From contig NZ_DASYFV010000031.1 of the NCBI RefSeq assembly GCF_036000465.1, positions 1-64,000 of the forward strand: DNA of 64,000 nucleotides, in the 5' to 3' direction. Below, one piece after another: positions 50,484-60,477 of the stretch. The notes beneath the pieces were generated by a model that made no database searches, was not told where the DNA came from, and worked only from the letters and a program-made list of their open reading frames with translations. Positions within the stretch are counted from its first letter, which is position 1. Every line of letters starts with the position of its first letter. The DNA comes from Jatrophihabitans sp036000465 (GTDB lineage: Bacteria > Actinomycetota > Actinomycetes > Mycobacteriales > Jatrophihabitantaceae). The translations under genes and the position numbers were made by a program.

Positions 50484-51935
50484 ATGACCGAGCCGCAGGG
50501 ACGCGCGCCCGTGTCGGTCTCCTACGTGCCCGGCCGCTGGGTGGCGCTCGTGGCCGACGACCTCTGGCTGCTCGCCGATCTCGACGCCGGGGGCGCCGTG
50601 CTCACCGCGTGCTGGGAGGCGGTCGAGCGCCGCGCCGGCGTCGACGGGCTGCTCGGCGTCATCCTGCGGGAGGGCCTGCGCAGCGTGCCGAGCTTCGCCC
50701 TTGCCGGCCGCACCGCCACCGGCTACCGGCTGCTGGTCAGCGGCAAGGCCCAGGCCGAGGCGACCGCGCCCGGCGCGAGCGAACCGGACGTCGTCAGCGC
50801 CGCCGGCGCCCCGACCTGGATCGAGCAGCACCTCGACGGCGCGCCCGAGCTGCGGCTCGTGGCCCTCGACGACGGTGCGGCCGCAGGCGGTGCCGCACTG
50901 CCGCTCGTCGGCGGCATCGTGCCGGCCTCGCTCGTTCTGATCGGAGCGGTGGCGCAGACCCCCGCCGCTCAGGTCCCGGCCGCGCCGCTCATGAACGACC
51001 CCGGTCCGCCGATCGGCGCCCCGCCTGCGCCTGCGCCTGCGCCGGCCGCCCCGCCCATGCCGGCCGCTCCGCCGGCACCGTTCGTCCCGGCACCGGCACC
51101 GGGACCGCCGAGCACCGACACGCTCACGCCGCGACCCGACGACGACCGCGTGCTGATCGACTCGCTGCCGTGGCGCTCGCCCGAGTCCTACGCGCCGGCC
51201 GACGGGGAGCCGCCGCTGCGCGAACCGGTCGTGCCTCCGCCGGTCGAGGAGCCGCCCACGCGCGCGTTCGAGGCACCTCGGTTCGACACCCCGGACCTGG
51301 GCCGGCCGACGTTCGACCAGCCGCTGCCCCCGGCCGCCCCGCCGACCGACCAGTTCTGGATGCCGCCGCAGCCGCTCGCCCCCCCACCGGCGTCCGCCGC
51401 GGGGAACCAGCCGATCAGCGACGCCGTGCAGTACACCGTCGAGCGCTCGGCCATGGCGCCGACCGGCCCGGCAGCGCCACTCGTGCACGCCGTCACCTGC
51501 CCGCTGCGTCACCTCAACCCGCCCTACGCCGGCTCGTGCCGGGTGTGCGGGCAGCCGGTGGCGTCGCAGAACCCCTTCACGGCGCCGCGTCCCAGCCTCG
51601 GCGTGCTGATGCTGTCGACCGGCGACACGGTGCCGCTCGACCGCGACGTCGTGCTGGGTCGCGCGCCGTTCCACGTCGACTCCAACGCCCGGTCGCGTCC
51701 GCACCTGGTGCAGCTCACCAGCCCGGGCAACGACATCTCGCGCAGCCACGTGCGGGTCAGCCTCGAGGGCTGGCACGTGCAGGTCGTCGACCTCGGCTCG
51801 ACCAACGGCACCGTCGTCACGCTGCCGGGCCAGTCGCCGGTGCGACTGCGCGCGCACGACCCGTTCACCATCGTCGCCGGCACGGTCATCGACATCGCCG
51901 ACGAGGTCGAGGTCCGCTTCGAGGTGCCGGCATGA
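50484..51935 (+). CDS. FHA-domain protein with Pro-rich linker and zinc ribbon
   Basis: A 483-residue adaptor. An N-terminal domain (about 1-175, starting VSVSYVPGRWVALVADDLWL) is followed by a long Pro/Ala-rich linker (about 180-335). A small Cys/His cluster (TCPLRHLNPPYAGSCRVCGQ) comes next, and then a C-terminal FHA domain: DVVLGRAPF, DISRSHVRVSLEGW and VVDLGSTNGTVV, with the phosphothreonine-binding Arg, Ser, His and Asn positions intact. ATG at 50484 has AGGAG at six bases; a GTG at 50451 overlapping the phosphatase stop is the alternative. It presumably binds a threonine phosphorylated by the adjacent kinase. Confidence 0.9.
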   Translation: MTEPQGRAPVSVSYVPGRWVALVADDLWLLADLDAGGAVLTACWEAVERRAGVDGLLGVILREGLRSVPSFALAGRTATGYRLLVSGKAQAEATAPGASEPDVVSAAGAPTWIEQHLDGAPELRLVALDDGAAAGGAALPLVGGIVPASLVLIGAVAQTPAAQVPAAPLMNDPGPPIGAPPAPAPAPAAPPMPAAPPAPFVPAPAPGPPSTDTLTPRPDDDRVLIDSLPWRSPESYAPADGEPPLREPVVPPPVEEPPTRAFEAPRFDTPDLGRPTFDQPLPPAAPPTDQFWMPPQPLAPPPASAAGNQPISDAVQYTVERSAMAPTGPAAPLVHAVTCPLRHLNPPYAGSCRVCGQPVASQNPFTAPRPSLGVLMLSTGDTVPLDRDVVLGRAPFHVDSNARSRPHLVQLTSPGNDISRSHVRVSLEGWHVQVVDLGSTNGTVVTLPGQSPVRLRAHDPFTIVAGTVIDIADEVEVRFEVPA

Positions 51936-51945
51936 GGACCCGCCG

Positions 51946-53460
51946 GTGACCCAACCGCCTCCGGACCTTCCGGGGCTGCGCTTCGAACGACTGCTCGGCT
52001 CGGGTGGGTACTCCGACGTGTACCTCTACCGCCAGCAGTTGCCCAGCCGCCAGGTGGCGGTGAAGGTTCTGCGCGACTCCGGCCTGGCCGAGGCCCAACG
52101 CGCGCAGTTCACCGCCGAGGCCAACGCCATGGCGGGACTCGCCGACCACCCGAACATCGTGCCGGTGTTCTCCGCGGCGGTGAGCGCCGACGGCCGCCCG
52201 TTCATCGTGATGATGTTCTACTCGCGGCCCAACCTCGCAGTGCGCGCGGCGAGCGAGCGGCTGGGTGTGGCCGAGGTGCTGCGCATCGGGATCCAGATCG
52301 CGAGCGCGGTCGAGACGGCGCACCGGGCCGGCATCCTGCACCGCGACATCAAGCCGGCCAATCTGCTGATCAACCAGTTCGGCACCCCCGGCCTCGCCGA
52401 CTTCGGCATCGCCGGCCAGATCGCGGCCATCGAGGACGACCCCGACATGGGCGTCTCGGTGCCGTGGGCCGCGCCCGAGGTGCTGTACGCGACGAGCCCC
52501 ACGAGCGTGCGCTCCGACGTCTACTCGCTGGCGGCCACCCTGTGGCACCTGCTCGTGGGTCGTTCGCCGTTCGAGGAGCGCAACGGCGACAACTCGCCGT
52601 TCGCGCTGATGCGCCGGGTGCGCGACAACGCGCCGCCCTCGACCGGCCGCCAGGACGTGCCCGGCTCGCTGGATCGCCTGCTGCGCCAGGCGATGGCCAA
52701 GGACCCGGCGGCCCGGCCGCCGAGCGCCATCGACTTCGCCCGGGGGTTGCAGGCGGTCGAGCAGGAACTGCAGCTGCCCCGCACCGAGATCGTCGTGACC
52801 ACCGAAGCCGGCGACGCGCCGACGCCCGGCGAGGGCCCGCAGCTGTGGCAGTCGGCGCCGGCCACCGTGGCCCGCCCCGCCTCGTTCTCGCCCCAGGGGA
52901 GCGCGCCGCCGGCCGTGAACCCGCCGCCCCCGCCGACCACCGCGCGGCCCGCCGCCTACGCGGTCCAGGGCGGCGCCCCGACGCGATACGCACCGTCGTC
53001 CGCCCCGGGCGCGGCGCGGACCGAGGCGGACGGTCGCGCACGACGCGGCCCCCTCGTCCTCGTCGCCGGCGGGGTGCTGCTGGTGGGCGTGCTCGCGGTC
53101 GTCATCGGGTTCGCCGTGACCGGCGGCTCGGGCAAGCCGAAACCGATCGCCACCGTGTCGAACGGCGTCGACACCCAGGACGCCGGCCAGCTCGGGGAGA
53201 ACCTCCCGCCCGGCCGGCCGACGGTCACCGGCACGCGGGCGTCGGCGGGCGTCCTCGTGTTCCGCTGGACCTACTCGGCGGCCCTGCCGAGCGACACGTT
53301 CGAGTGGCGCGAGGTGGGCACGAGCCGTCGCGGCGTCGTGACCGAACCGCTGCTGCGCCTGTCCGATCCCGGCGGGTCGCACTGCGTCCAGGTGCGGGTG
53401 GTGCGGATCGACGGCTCGAACGCGAGCGCCACGTTCTCCCCGAAGGGTTGTGTGCCGTGA
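51946..53460 (+). CDS. Transmembrane Ser/Thr protein kinase (PknB-type)
   Basis: A 504-residue receptor-type kinase. Kinase domain about 10-275: GSGGYSDV (18-25), Lys40, HRD 132-134 with KPANLL, DFG 152-154, APE 176-178, so it looks fully active. A Pro/Ala-rich juxtamembrane region (about 290-365) leads to one transmembrane helix (about 369-391). The extracellular part (about 392-504) is short and FN3-like (RPTVTGTRASAGVLVFRWTY, ending with paired Cys); no PASTA repeats. GTG at 51946. Its stop overlaps the GTG of the next gene. It likely phosphorylates the FHA proteins and MoxR/Ig-FN3 machinery around it. Confidence 0.93.
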   Translation: MTQPPPDLPGLRFERLLGSGGYSDVYLYRQQLPSRQVAVKVLRDSGLAEAQRAQFTAEANAMAGLADHPNIVPVFSAAVSADGRPFIVMMFYSRPNLAVRAASERLGVAEVLRIGIQIASAVETAHRAGILHRDIKPANLLINQFGTPGLADFGIAGQIAAIEDDPDMGVSVPWAAPEVLYATSPTSVRSDVYSLAATLWHLLVGRSPFEERNGDNSPFALMRRVRDNAPPSTGRQDVPGSLDRLLRQAMAKDPAARPPSAIDFARGLQAVEQELQLPRTEIVVTTEAGDAPTPGEGPQLWQSAPATVARPASFSPQGSAPPAVNPPPPPTTARPAAYAVQGGAPTRYAPSSAPGAARTEADGRARRGPLVLVAGGVLLVGVLAVVIGFAVTGGSGKPKPIATVSNGVDTQDAGQLGENLPPGRPTVTGTRASAGVLVFRWTYSAALPSDTFEWREVGTSRRGVVTEPLLRLSDPGGSHCVQVRVVRIDGSNASATFSPKGCVP

Positions 53461-54167
53461 CCGGAGCGCTGGCCGACGTCTCCGTCGACTTCTGCGGCGA
53501 GATCTTCCCGGTGGTGCCGGGGGAGCCGCTGGTCATCGGGCGCGAGGGCGTTCTCGCGATCGACGACAACCCGTACCTGCACCGCCGGTTCCTGCAGGTC
53601 AGCGACCACGACACGCTTTGGTGGCTCACCAACATCGGCAGCGCGTTGACCGCCACCGTCGCCGACGAGCGCGGCATGATGCAGGCCTGGCTGGCGCCGG
53701 GCGCGCGGCTGCCGCTGGTGTTCGACAAGACCATCGTGTGGTTCACCGCCGGGCCGACCACCTACGAGCTGGACATCCTCCTGCAGCAGCCCCCGTTCGT
53801 GCAGGTGGCCGACGAGTCGACGCAGTCCGGCTCGACGACCATCGGCCGCATCACCTTCACGCCCGACCAGCGGCTGCTCGTCCTCGCCCTGGCCGAGTCG
53901 GTGCTGCGCCGCCGCGGCGCCCGCGGGGCCGGGACGATCCCGTCGTCGGCCGACGCCGCGCGCCGCCTCGGCTGGACCCTCACCAAGTTCAACCGCAAGC
54001 TCGACAACGTCTGCGACAAGCTCACCCGCGCCGGTATCCGCGGCCTGCACGGCGGCCCGGAGAAGTTGGCGGTCAACCGCCGGGCCCGCCTCGTCGAGTA
54101 CGCGCTCGCGGCGCGGCTGGTCGAGCGCGAGGACCTCGACCTGCTCGACCACGTGACTCCGGCCTGA
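53457..54167 (+). CDS. FHA-like protein with C-terminal helix-turn-helix
   Basis: A 236-residue cytoplasmic protein. Residues about 1-110 form an FHA-like beta sandwich (VVPGEPLVIGREGVLAIDDN, then PYLHRRFLQVSDHDTLWWLTN, with Arg and His at the phosphate-binding loops). Residues about 125-235 are helical and look like a winged helix (RRLGWTLTKFNRKLDNVCDK, then AVNRRARLVEYALAARLV), so it may regulate transcription according to kinase activity. GTG at 53457 overlaps the kinase stop. Such FHA-HTH proteins accompany the kinase in this cluster type. Confidence 0.82.
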   Translation: MTGALADVSVDFCGEIFPVVPGEPLVIGREGVLAIDDNPYLHRRFLQVSDHDTLWWLTNIGSALTATVADERGMMQAWLAPGARLPLVFDKTIVWFTAGPTTYELDILLQQPPFVQVADESTQSGSTTIGRITFTPDQRLLVLALAESVLRRRGARGAGTIPSSADAARRLGWTLTKFNRKLDNVCDKLTRAGIRGLHGGPEKLAVNRRARLVEYALAARLVEREDLDLLDHVTPA

Positions 54168-54169
54168 CC

Positions 54170-54185
54170 GGGGACCTCTCCCCGC
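54170..54185 (+). terminator. Small hairpin before the Ig/FN3 gene
   Basis: CGGGGA and TCCCCG pair with a four-base loop in the 96-bp gap after the FHA-HTH gene, the only sizeable gap in the cluster. It may attenuate transcription between the signalling genes and the surface-protein half. Weak evidence. Confidence 0.35.
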
Positions 54186-54263
54186 CGGGTCGATGTGTCC
54201 GGGTTGGCGGGTTAAGGTGTTTCTCAACCGGCGCGAGCGAAGCGATGTGAACGAGGTCTGTCG

Positions 54264-57200
54264 ATGGGGGTGGTGCGGCAGCATCGCGGTGCCATCGCGG
54301 TCGCCGTCATCGCTGCCGTCGTCGCCGGCGTCCTCGCCGTCATCGCGTTCTCGGCCGACGGCTACCAGTCCCGCCACGTCGACCTCAACGACGGTGGCGT
54401 CTGGGTCACGAGTGACAAGGACGGCCTGTTCGGACGTCTGAACAAGCCGGCCGGCTCGCTCGATCTCGCCCTCAACCCCTCCGGCGGCGCGCAGTCGGGC
54501 TACTCGCTCGACATCCGCCAGCAGGACGCCGCGGTCGTCGCGTGGGACCGCGGCACCGGCCGGCTGCTGCCGGTCGACGTGATCGACGGGCAGATCATGA
54601 GCGACCAGCAGGTGCCGGTCTCCGACACCGAGCAGGTCGAGCTGAACGGCGGCACCCTGGCCGTGCTCGATCCGGCCACCGGTCGAGTCTGGGCCACCCG
54701 CTACGACCCGTCGGTCGGGCTGCCGTCGCTCGCCGCCGTCGACCAGTCGGCCAAACCGGTCATCAAGTTCGACGTCGCGGGTTCGGGCTCGTCGGTCGGT
54801 GCGTCGCTGGCCGTCGGCACCGACGGCACCGTGTACGCCGCCACGACGAAGGGTGACGTCGGCATCGTCCGGCCCGACGGCAGCAAGCTGGCCGAGGCCC
54901 AGCGCACCCGCCTGGCCCACTCGCTGCGCACGGTGCAGGTCACCGCGGTCGGCTCGTCGATGATCGTGCTCGACGCCGCGCAGGGATCGGTCCTCCTGCC
55001 CGGCGGCCGCACCGTGTCGATCGAGGCCGACCCGGCCGCTCGCCTGCAGCAGGCCTCCGACGCGGCCGATCACGCGATCGTCGCGACGAGCAACCGCCTC
55101 TACGAGATCCCGCTCGCCGGCGGGCCGGCGCTGTCGCTGTTCAACGCCGGCACCGGCGCCCCGGCCGCCCCGGCCCGGCTGGGAGACTGCGTGCACGCGG
55201 CCTGGGCCGGCAACCCGGGCGTCTACGCGCGCTCGTGCAGTGGTTCCGACGCGAAGCCGTTGCCGCTCTCGCACGGCAACACGCTGGTGCAGCCGGTGTT
55301 CCGCCTCAACCGCGGCGCGATCCTGCTCAACGACCTCAGCCTCGGCACCATCTACGACCTGGACACGCTGCAGGAGGTCGACAACTGGACGGCGGTCAAG
55401 CCGCCGCCGCTGGTGCGTCGCAGCAAGAAGAACACGAAGAACAACACCGCTCTGGCCGGGCGCGACCTGCCCCCGAAGGCGGTCGACGACAATCTCGGCG
55501 CCCGGCCCGGCCGCACCACCACGCTGCACGTTCTCGACAACGACTCCGACCCGCAGGGCGCGATCCTGTCGATCACCCGCATCGGCGGCGTCGAGGAGAA
55601 GAACGTGACGGTCACGACCTCGCCGGACGGTCAGTCGATCGAGCTGTCGCTGCCGCCCGGCGTGCCGGCCACGCACTTCAAGTACACGATCGACGACGGC
55701 AGGGGTCTGACGGCCAGCGCCTCGGTCAGCGTCGAGGCGCGGGGGCCGGCCGAGAACCTCAAGCCGCGGACTCGGCCCGGCTTCCGCCCGACGGTGTTCT
55801 CGGTGAGCTCGGGCGGCACGCTCGACCTGCCGGTGCTCGACGACTGGCGTGACTTCGACGGCGACCCGCTCGTGGTGTTGTCGGCGAAGGCGAGCGCCGG
55901 GCGCATCACCACCACGCCCGACGGCCGGCTCGACTATCTCGCCCCGGGCACGGGCGGCAACGAGACGATCACCTACGAGGTGTCCGACGGCCAATCGGTC
56001 GTCACCCAGCGCATCGGGGTCACCGTGCTCGGACCGACGGCGACGACCACCGCGCCGCCGGTCGCCGAGCCCGACACCGCGCACGGCGAGGTCGGTCATC
56101 CGATCACGATCCAGCCGCTCGCCAACGACCTGCCCGGGGCCGACCCGACCAACCCCGATGCCACGCTCGCCCTGGCCGGCACGGTCGCCAGCCCGGCCGG
56201 GGTTCGGGTGGAGACCGACCTGAAGAGCAACACCCTCACGGTCACGGCCACCCGGCACGGCACGTTCACGCTGAACTACAACGCCGCGTACGGCAACGCC
56301 AGGTTCTCCGCCGCCAAGATCCGCGTCGACGTCGCGAACTCGCCGCCGATGGCCCAACCGCCGGTCGCCGTGCCTGACACCGCGGTGCTCTACGGCCAGG
56401 CGGCCAGCATCGTCGACGTCCTGGCCAACGACTTCGACCCGGCCGGCGCCGTCCTCGTCGTGCAGCATGCCGCCGCGGTCGACGGCGACCAAGTGAAGGT
56501 CGCGATCGTCAGCGGTCACTGGCTGCGCATCGAGTCGGCCGACGCACACCTCTCGCCGAACCCGCAGGTCGTGCACTACACGATCACCGACGGGCTGTCC
56601 GGCCCGGTGACGGGCGAGGTCACCCTGACCCAGGTCGATCCGCCGGCCGACGACTCCCCGGTGGCGATCGACGACTACGCGACGGTGCGCTCGGGCGACT
56701 CCGCTGTCATCCCGGTGCTCGACAACGACATCGATCCGGCCGGCGCGCCGCTGTCGTTGCTCGACGACGTGAAGGGCGCGCCCGATCCGGGTGCGCTCGT
56801 GACCACCACCGCCGACGGTGTCGCGTCGCCGGCGGCGGGCCTCGCTTTCGTGTCGGGCAAGACCCTGCGCTATGCGGCCCCCGTCGTCAGCCGCGAGACG
56901 ACGAACACGATCACCTACGTCGTGCGCAACCCGTCGGGAGGACGCTCGACCGGCACCGTGCACGTCACCGTCGAGCCGCTGCCCGGGGTGAACAATCCCG
57001 ACAACGCCCCGGCGCCGCAGCCGATCAGCGCCCGCGCGATCAGTGGCGAGACGATCACGATCCGCGTCCCCAGCAGCGGTATCGATCCCGACGGCGACAG
57101 CACCTACGTGGCCGGTCTGACCTCGGCCCCGACGATCGGTCGCATCGTGTCGGTGGGCGCCACGTCCATCACCTACCAGGCCTTCCCGACGAGATCGGGT

Positions 57201-60200
57201 ACCGACCGCTTCGGCTACATCGTCAGCGACGCCTACGGCCGCACCGCCTCGGCGGCGATCCAGGTCGGCGTCGCGCAGGCCACCGACCCGCAGCCGCCGG
57301 TGGCCGTCGCCGACGACGTCACCGCCGCCCCCGGGTCGAAGCTGCGGGTCGACGTGCTGGCGAACGACGTGATCGCGCCGGGCGACGACGCGTCGATCGG
57401 CGCGCTGGGTCAGGTGAACCCCGACCTCCCGCCCGGCACCGGGCTGGCCACCCGCGGCGGCCCGATCGAGCTGCGGGCACCGACGCAGGACGGCCGCTCG
57501 CAGGTGGTGCTGTACTCGCTGTCCGACGGGCTCGGGCCGGCGTCCACCGCCGCGCTCACGATCCACAGCCAGCTCGGCTACGTGCCGCCGCCGGTCGCGG
57601 TCGACGCCACCGCGGTGCCGAGGTCGAACGCGGCGGCGGTCACCGTCGACGTCCTCGCCAAGGACTCCGACCCGCAGGGTCTCGCCCTCGAGGTCGCCAA
57701 GGTCTTCGATCCGAGGGCGACGGTGGTCGGGGCGAGGGTGACCCTGCCGGTGATCGATCGCGTGCAGAACGTGCTGTACCAGATCCGCAACAGCCAGGGC
57801 GGCACCGCGGCGGCGATCATCCACGTCCCGGCGCGCGGCGTAGGGCCGCCGTTCGCCCGCGCCGGCAAGCTGATCACCGTCCCGCGCAACGGGTCGCGCA
57901 CGATCGACATCGCCGACTACGCCGCCGACCCGGCGGGTCGCCCACTGCGCTTGACGACCACCGATCAGCTCGACGCGGCCCCCGCCGCCGGGCTACGGCT
58001 CGACAGCACCGACCCGACCCACCTCGAGGTGACCGGCCTCAACGGCTACATCGGCCCGGCGGCGATCAGCTTCCAGGTCACGAACGGCACGTCGCTCAGC
58101 GACCCGAAGGGCCAACTCGCGCTCATCACCGTGCAGGTGCAGGTCGGGCCGGACACCCCGGTCGTGCGCTGCCCCTCGACGGCGATCACCCTCGTCGAGG
58201 GTGGCCCGGACACCACGCTCGACATCGCCGGGCTGTGCCACGTGTGGACGGCCGATCCCGCCGACCTCGACGCGCTGCGCTTCACCGGGACCTGGACCGA
58301 TCACCCGGGTGGCGTCGACGTCAGCGGCAACGGCACCCACCAGTTGACGCTCCGGGCGCGCGGTGCCGCCCGGCCGGGGGACTCCGGTTCGCTGCGGGTG
58401 ACGGTCGACGGCACCGCGGCCGCGCCGTCGACGATCAACGTCACCGTCGTGAGGCTGGGCAAGCCGTCCATCCGCTCGATCGCGATCGACGGTGTCAAGG
58501 CCGGCACGACCGTCCGCCGCGACGTTCGGGGGTACCTGACCTCGCCGCTGCGCGATCCCGCCGCCACCGTCGTCCAACTGGTGAAGACCAGCGGCATGCC
58601 GGCCACCGTCAGCCATGCCGGGTCGGGGCTCACCATCACCCCCGACCGCACGAGCCACGGCCGCATGACCTTCGTGATGATCGTCAGCGACGTGTCGGAC
58701 GTGACCCGCAAGGACCGTCAGGTCTACGACACAGTCACCCTCGACGTCCTCAACGTGCCGGACGCCCCGGGCGCGCCGCAGGCCGGTCGCACCGTGCTGA
58801 GCCGCACCGTCGTGCTGGCCTGGCCCACACCGGCGGCGAACGGCGCGCCGATCGACGGGTACCTCGTCAGCTGGCCCGGCGGTTCGCAGCCGTGCCCGGC
58901 CTCGCCGTGCCGCATCACCGGGCTCACCAACGGGCGCAGCTACGCGTTCTCGGTGCGGGCCCACAATGCCGTCGGCTACAGCACGGCGAGCCCGCAGCTG
59001 GCCCCGGCGGCGATGCCGAACACGCTGCCCGGCGCGATCGCGTCGGTGACCGCGACCGACCCGCAGGACCAGCGGATGACGATCAGCTGGAGCGCGGCCC
59101 ACAACGAGGGCAGCCCGATCCTGCAGTACCGGGTGAGCTGGTCGGGCGGCGGATCACGGATCACATCGGGCACGGCCCGGTCGATCGTCGCGAGCCCGCT
59201 GGTGAACGACAACGTCTACACGTTCACGGTGGTGGCCGTGAACAAGCTCGGGGCCGGCCCGCCGGGGAGCACGCAGGGCCAGTCGGCCGGCACCCCGCCG
59301 GTGCCGACCGGCCTCGGGGTCGACTACGCGAGCGCGGCCGGCACCACCACGCGCGTGGTGAACGTGCACTGGAACGCCTCCGACCCGAACGGTCGCGGCC
59401 CGACGACCTACACGGTCACCCGCGACAACACCCCGATCTGCGTGAAGACGCAGGCCACGTCGTGCACCGACACGCCGGCCACCGCCCACACGTACACCTA
59501 CCGCGTCGTCGCCGCGAACTCCGTCGGCCACCCGTCGGCCCCGGCATCGGCCCAGTTCCGGGTCACCGGCACGCCCGATCAGGTCAACCCGCTGCGCAGC
59601 CAGTACACGGACAACGACAGCGAGGTGCTGCTCACCTACACGGTGCCGAATTCGCACGGCCAGTCGTCGACGCTCGTGTGCACCCGGGCCGACGGCTCGC
59701 CGTGTGGCCAGTGGACGCCGACGAACGCGCCGGGTACGTCCGGCTCGCACCGGGTCGGCGGCCTCCCGGCCGATGCCGACGTCACGCTGACGTTGAAGGA
59801 CTGCAACGAGGAGCAGTGCGGGCCGCCGAGCGCCGGGGCGACGGCGCACACCTCCGGACCTCCGCGCGCGCCGTCGGTGAGCTGCAGCGGCACCGCGTCC
59901 GGGGTGCGGTTCGGCTGGAGCGGGCCGGGCGGTTACAACGGCCATTCGATCCGCGGGTACCGGACCAGCCTCGACGGCGGCGCCTACGGCGCCGAGACGA
60001 CGGCGACGAGCCGCACCGCTGGTGGGCAGGACGGCAACTCGCACACCCTGCGGGTGCGGGCGGTCGACTCGCGCGGGGAGCAGGGCACCGCGACCGGATC
60101 GGCCACCTGCACCGACCCGCCCAAGCCCAACCCGCAGACCTTCAAGATCTCGATGGGCAGTCACGTCGTCGCGCCCGACTGTACGGCCGGGTGCAGCTAC

Positions 60201-60449
60201 ATCGTCTACGCCGTCGGCAACCTGACGCCGAACCACAACTACACCGTGAACCTGAACGACTCACCCGGCGTCTACTCCCGCAGCTACACCTTCACCACCA
60301 ACGGGAGCGGCAACTACAGCCACGAAGGACCGGGCTACTACGGCGGTCCGAACAACGGTGGCTACGGCACGATCCGCGGCTCGGTCAGCGGCACGAATCT
60401 CACCGACAGCTGTTACGGCTACTGGAAGGGCGGCACCGGGTGCCCATGA
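54264..60449 (+). CDS. Giant membrane-anchored Ig-like/FN3 surface protein (2061 aa)
   Basis: A 2061-residue protein anchored by one N-terminal helix (about 9-31, AIAVAVIAAVVAGVLAVIAF) with the rest outside. Order: beta-propeller-like region (about 35-385), some 11 tandem Ig/cadherin-like (Big_9-type) repeats (about 400-1495) with recurring AVDDxxxxxxG...VLxNDxDP cores, about five fibronectin type III domains (about 1500-1950), and a distinct 110-residue C-terminal domain rich in Gly, Tyr and Asn with four Cys. There is no LPXTG. Start ATG 54264 has GAGG seven bases upstream. It corresponds to fn3 of the PFNA cluster of Bifidobacterium, whose FN3 domains were reported to bind host cytokine. 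Here an adhesion or cell-envelope role is inferred. Confidence 0.9.
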   Translation: MGVVRQHRGAIAVAVIAAVVAGVLAVIAFSADGYQSRHVDLNDGGVWVTSDKDGLFGRLNKPAGSLDLALNPSGGAQSGYSLDIRQQDAAVVAWDRGTGRLLPVDVIDGQIMSDQQVPVSDTEQVELNGGTLAVLDPATGRVWATRYDPSVGLPSLAAVDQSAKPVIKFDVAGSGSSVGASLAVGTDGTVYAATTKGDVGIVRPDGSKLAEAQRTRLAHSLRTVQVTAVGSSMIVLDAAQGSVLLPGGRTVSIEADPAARLQQASDAADHAIVATSNRLYEIPLAGGPALSLFNAGTGAPAAPARLGDCVHAAWAGNPGVYARSCSGSDAKPLPLSHGNTLVQPVFRLNRGAILLNDLSLGTIYDLDTLQEVDNWTAVKPPPLVRRSKKNTKNNTALAGRDLPPKAVDDNLGARPGRTTTLHVLDNDSDPQGAILSITRIGGVEEKNVTVTTSPDGQSIELSLPPGVPATHFKYTIDDGRGLTASASVSVEARGPAENLKPRTRPGFRPTVFSVSSGGTLDLPVLDDWRDFDGDPLVVLSAKASAGRITTTPDGRLDYLAPGTGGNETITYEVSDGQSVVTQRIGVTVLGPTATTTAPPVAEPDTAHGEVGHPITIQPLANDLPGADPTNPDATLALAGTVASPAGVRVETDLKSNTLTVTATRHGTFTLNYNAAYGNARFSAAKIRVDVANSPPMAQPPVAVPDTAVLYGQAASIVDVLANDFDPAGAVLVVQHAAAVDGDQVKVAIVSGHWLRIESADAHLSPNPQVVHYTITDGLSGPVTGEVTLTQVDPPADDSPVAIDDYATVRSGDSAVIPVLDNDIDPAGAPLSLLDDVKGAPDPGALVTTTADGVASPAAGLAFVSGKTLRYAAPVVSRETTNTITYVVRNPSGGRSTGTVHVTVEPLPGVNNPDNAPAPQPISARAISGETITIRVPSSGIDPDGDSTYVAGLTSAPTIGRIVSVGATSITYQAFPTRSGTDRFGYIVSDAYGRTASAAIQVGVAQATDPQPPVAVADDVTAAPGSKLRVDVLANDVIAPGDDASIGALGQVNPDLPPGTGLATRGGPIELRAPTQDGRSQVVLYSLSDGLGPASTAALTIHSQLGYVPPPVAVDATAVPRSNAAAVTVDVLAKDSDPQGLALEVAKVFDPRATVVGARVTLPVIDRVQNVLYQIRNSQGGTAAAIIHVPARGVGPPFARAGKLITVPRNGSRTIDIADYAADPAGRPLRLTTTDQLDAAPAAGLRLDSTDPTHLEVTGLNGYIGPAAISFQVTNGTSLSDPKGQLALITVQVQVGPDTPVVRCPSTAITLVEGGPDTTLDIAGLCHVWTADPADLDALRFTGTWTDHPGGVDVSGNGTHQLTLRARGAARPGDSGSLRVTVDGTAAAPSTINVTVVRLGKPSIRSIAIDGVKAGTTVRRDVRGYLTSPLRDPAATVVQLVKTSGMPATVSHAGSGLTITPDRTSHGRMTFVMIVSDVSDVTRKDRQVYDTVTLDVLNVPDAPGAPQAGRTVLSRTVVLAWPTPAANGAPIDGYLVSWPGGSQPCPASPCRITGLTNGRSYAFSVRAHNAVGYSTASPQLAPAAMPNTLPGAIASVTATDPQDQRMTISWSAAHNEGSPILQYRVSWSGGGSRITSGTARSIVASPLVNDNVYTFTVVAVNKLGAGPPGSTQGQSAGTPPVPTGLGVDYASAAGTTTRVVNVHWNASDPNGRGPTTYTVTRDNTPICVKTQATSCTDTPATAHTYTYRVVAANSVGHPSAPASAQFRVTGTPDQVNPLRSQYTDNDSEVLLTYTVPNSHGQSSTLVCTRADGSPCGQWTPTNAPGTSGSHRVGGLPADADVTLTLKDCNEEQCGPPSAGATAHTSGPPRAPSVSCSGTASGVRFGWSGPGGYNGHSIRGYRTSLDGGAYGAETTATSRTAGGQDGNSHTLRVRAVDSRGEQGTATGSATCTDPPKPNPQTFKISMGSHVVAPDCTAGCSYIVYAVGNLTPNHNYTVNLNDSPGVYSRSYTFTTNGSGNYSHEGPGYYGGPNNGGYGTIRGSVSGTNLTDSCYGYWKGGTGCP

Positions 60450-60477
60450 CGTCCACCGACACGAGGGATGAGAGTCC

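Noticed and set aside
53271..57824. 1517-codon open frame opposite the Ig/FN3 gene
   Set aside because: Low-complexity Arg/Asp/Val shadow; the plus strand shows recurring Ig and FN3 motifs.
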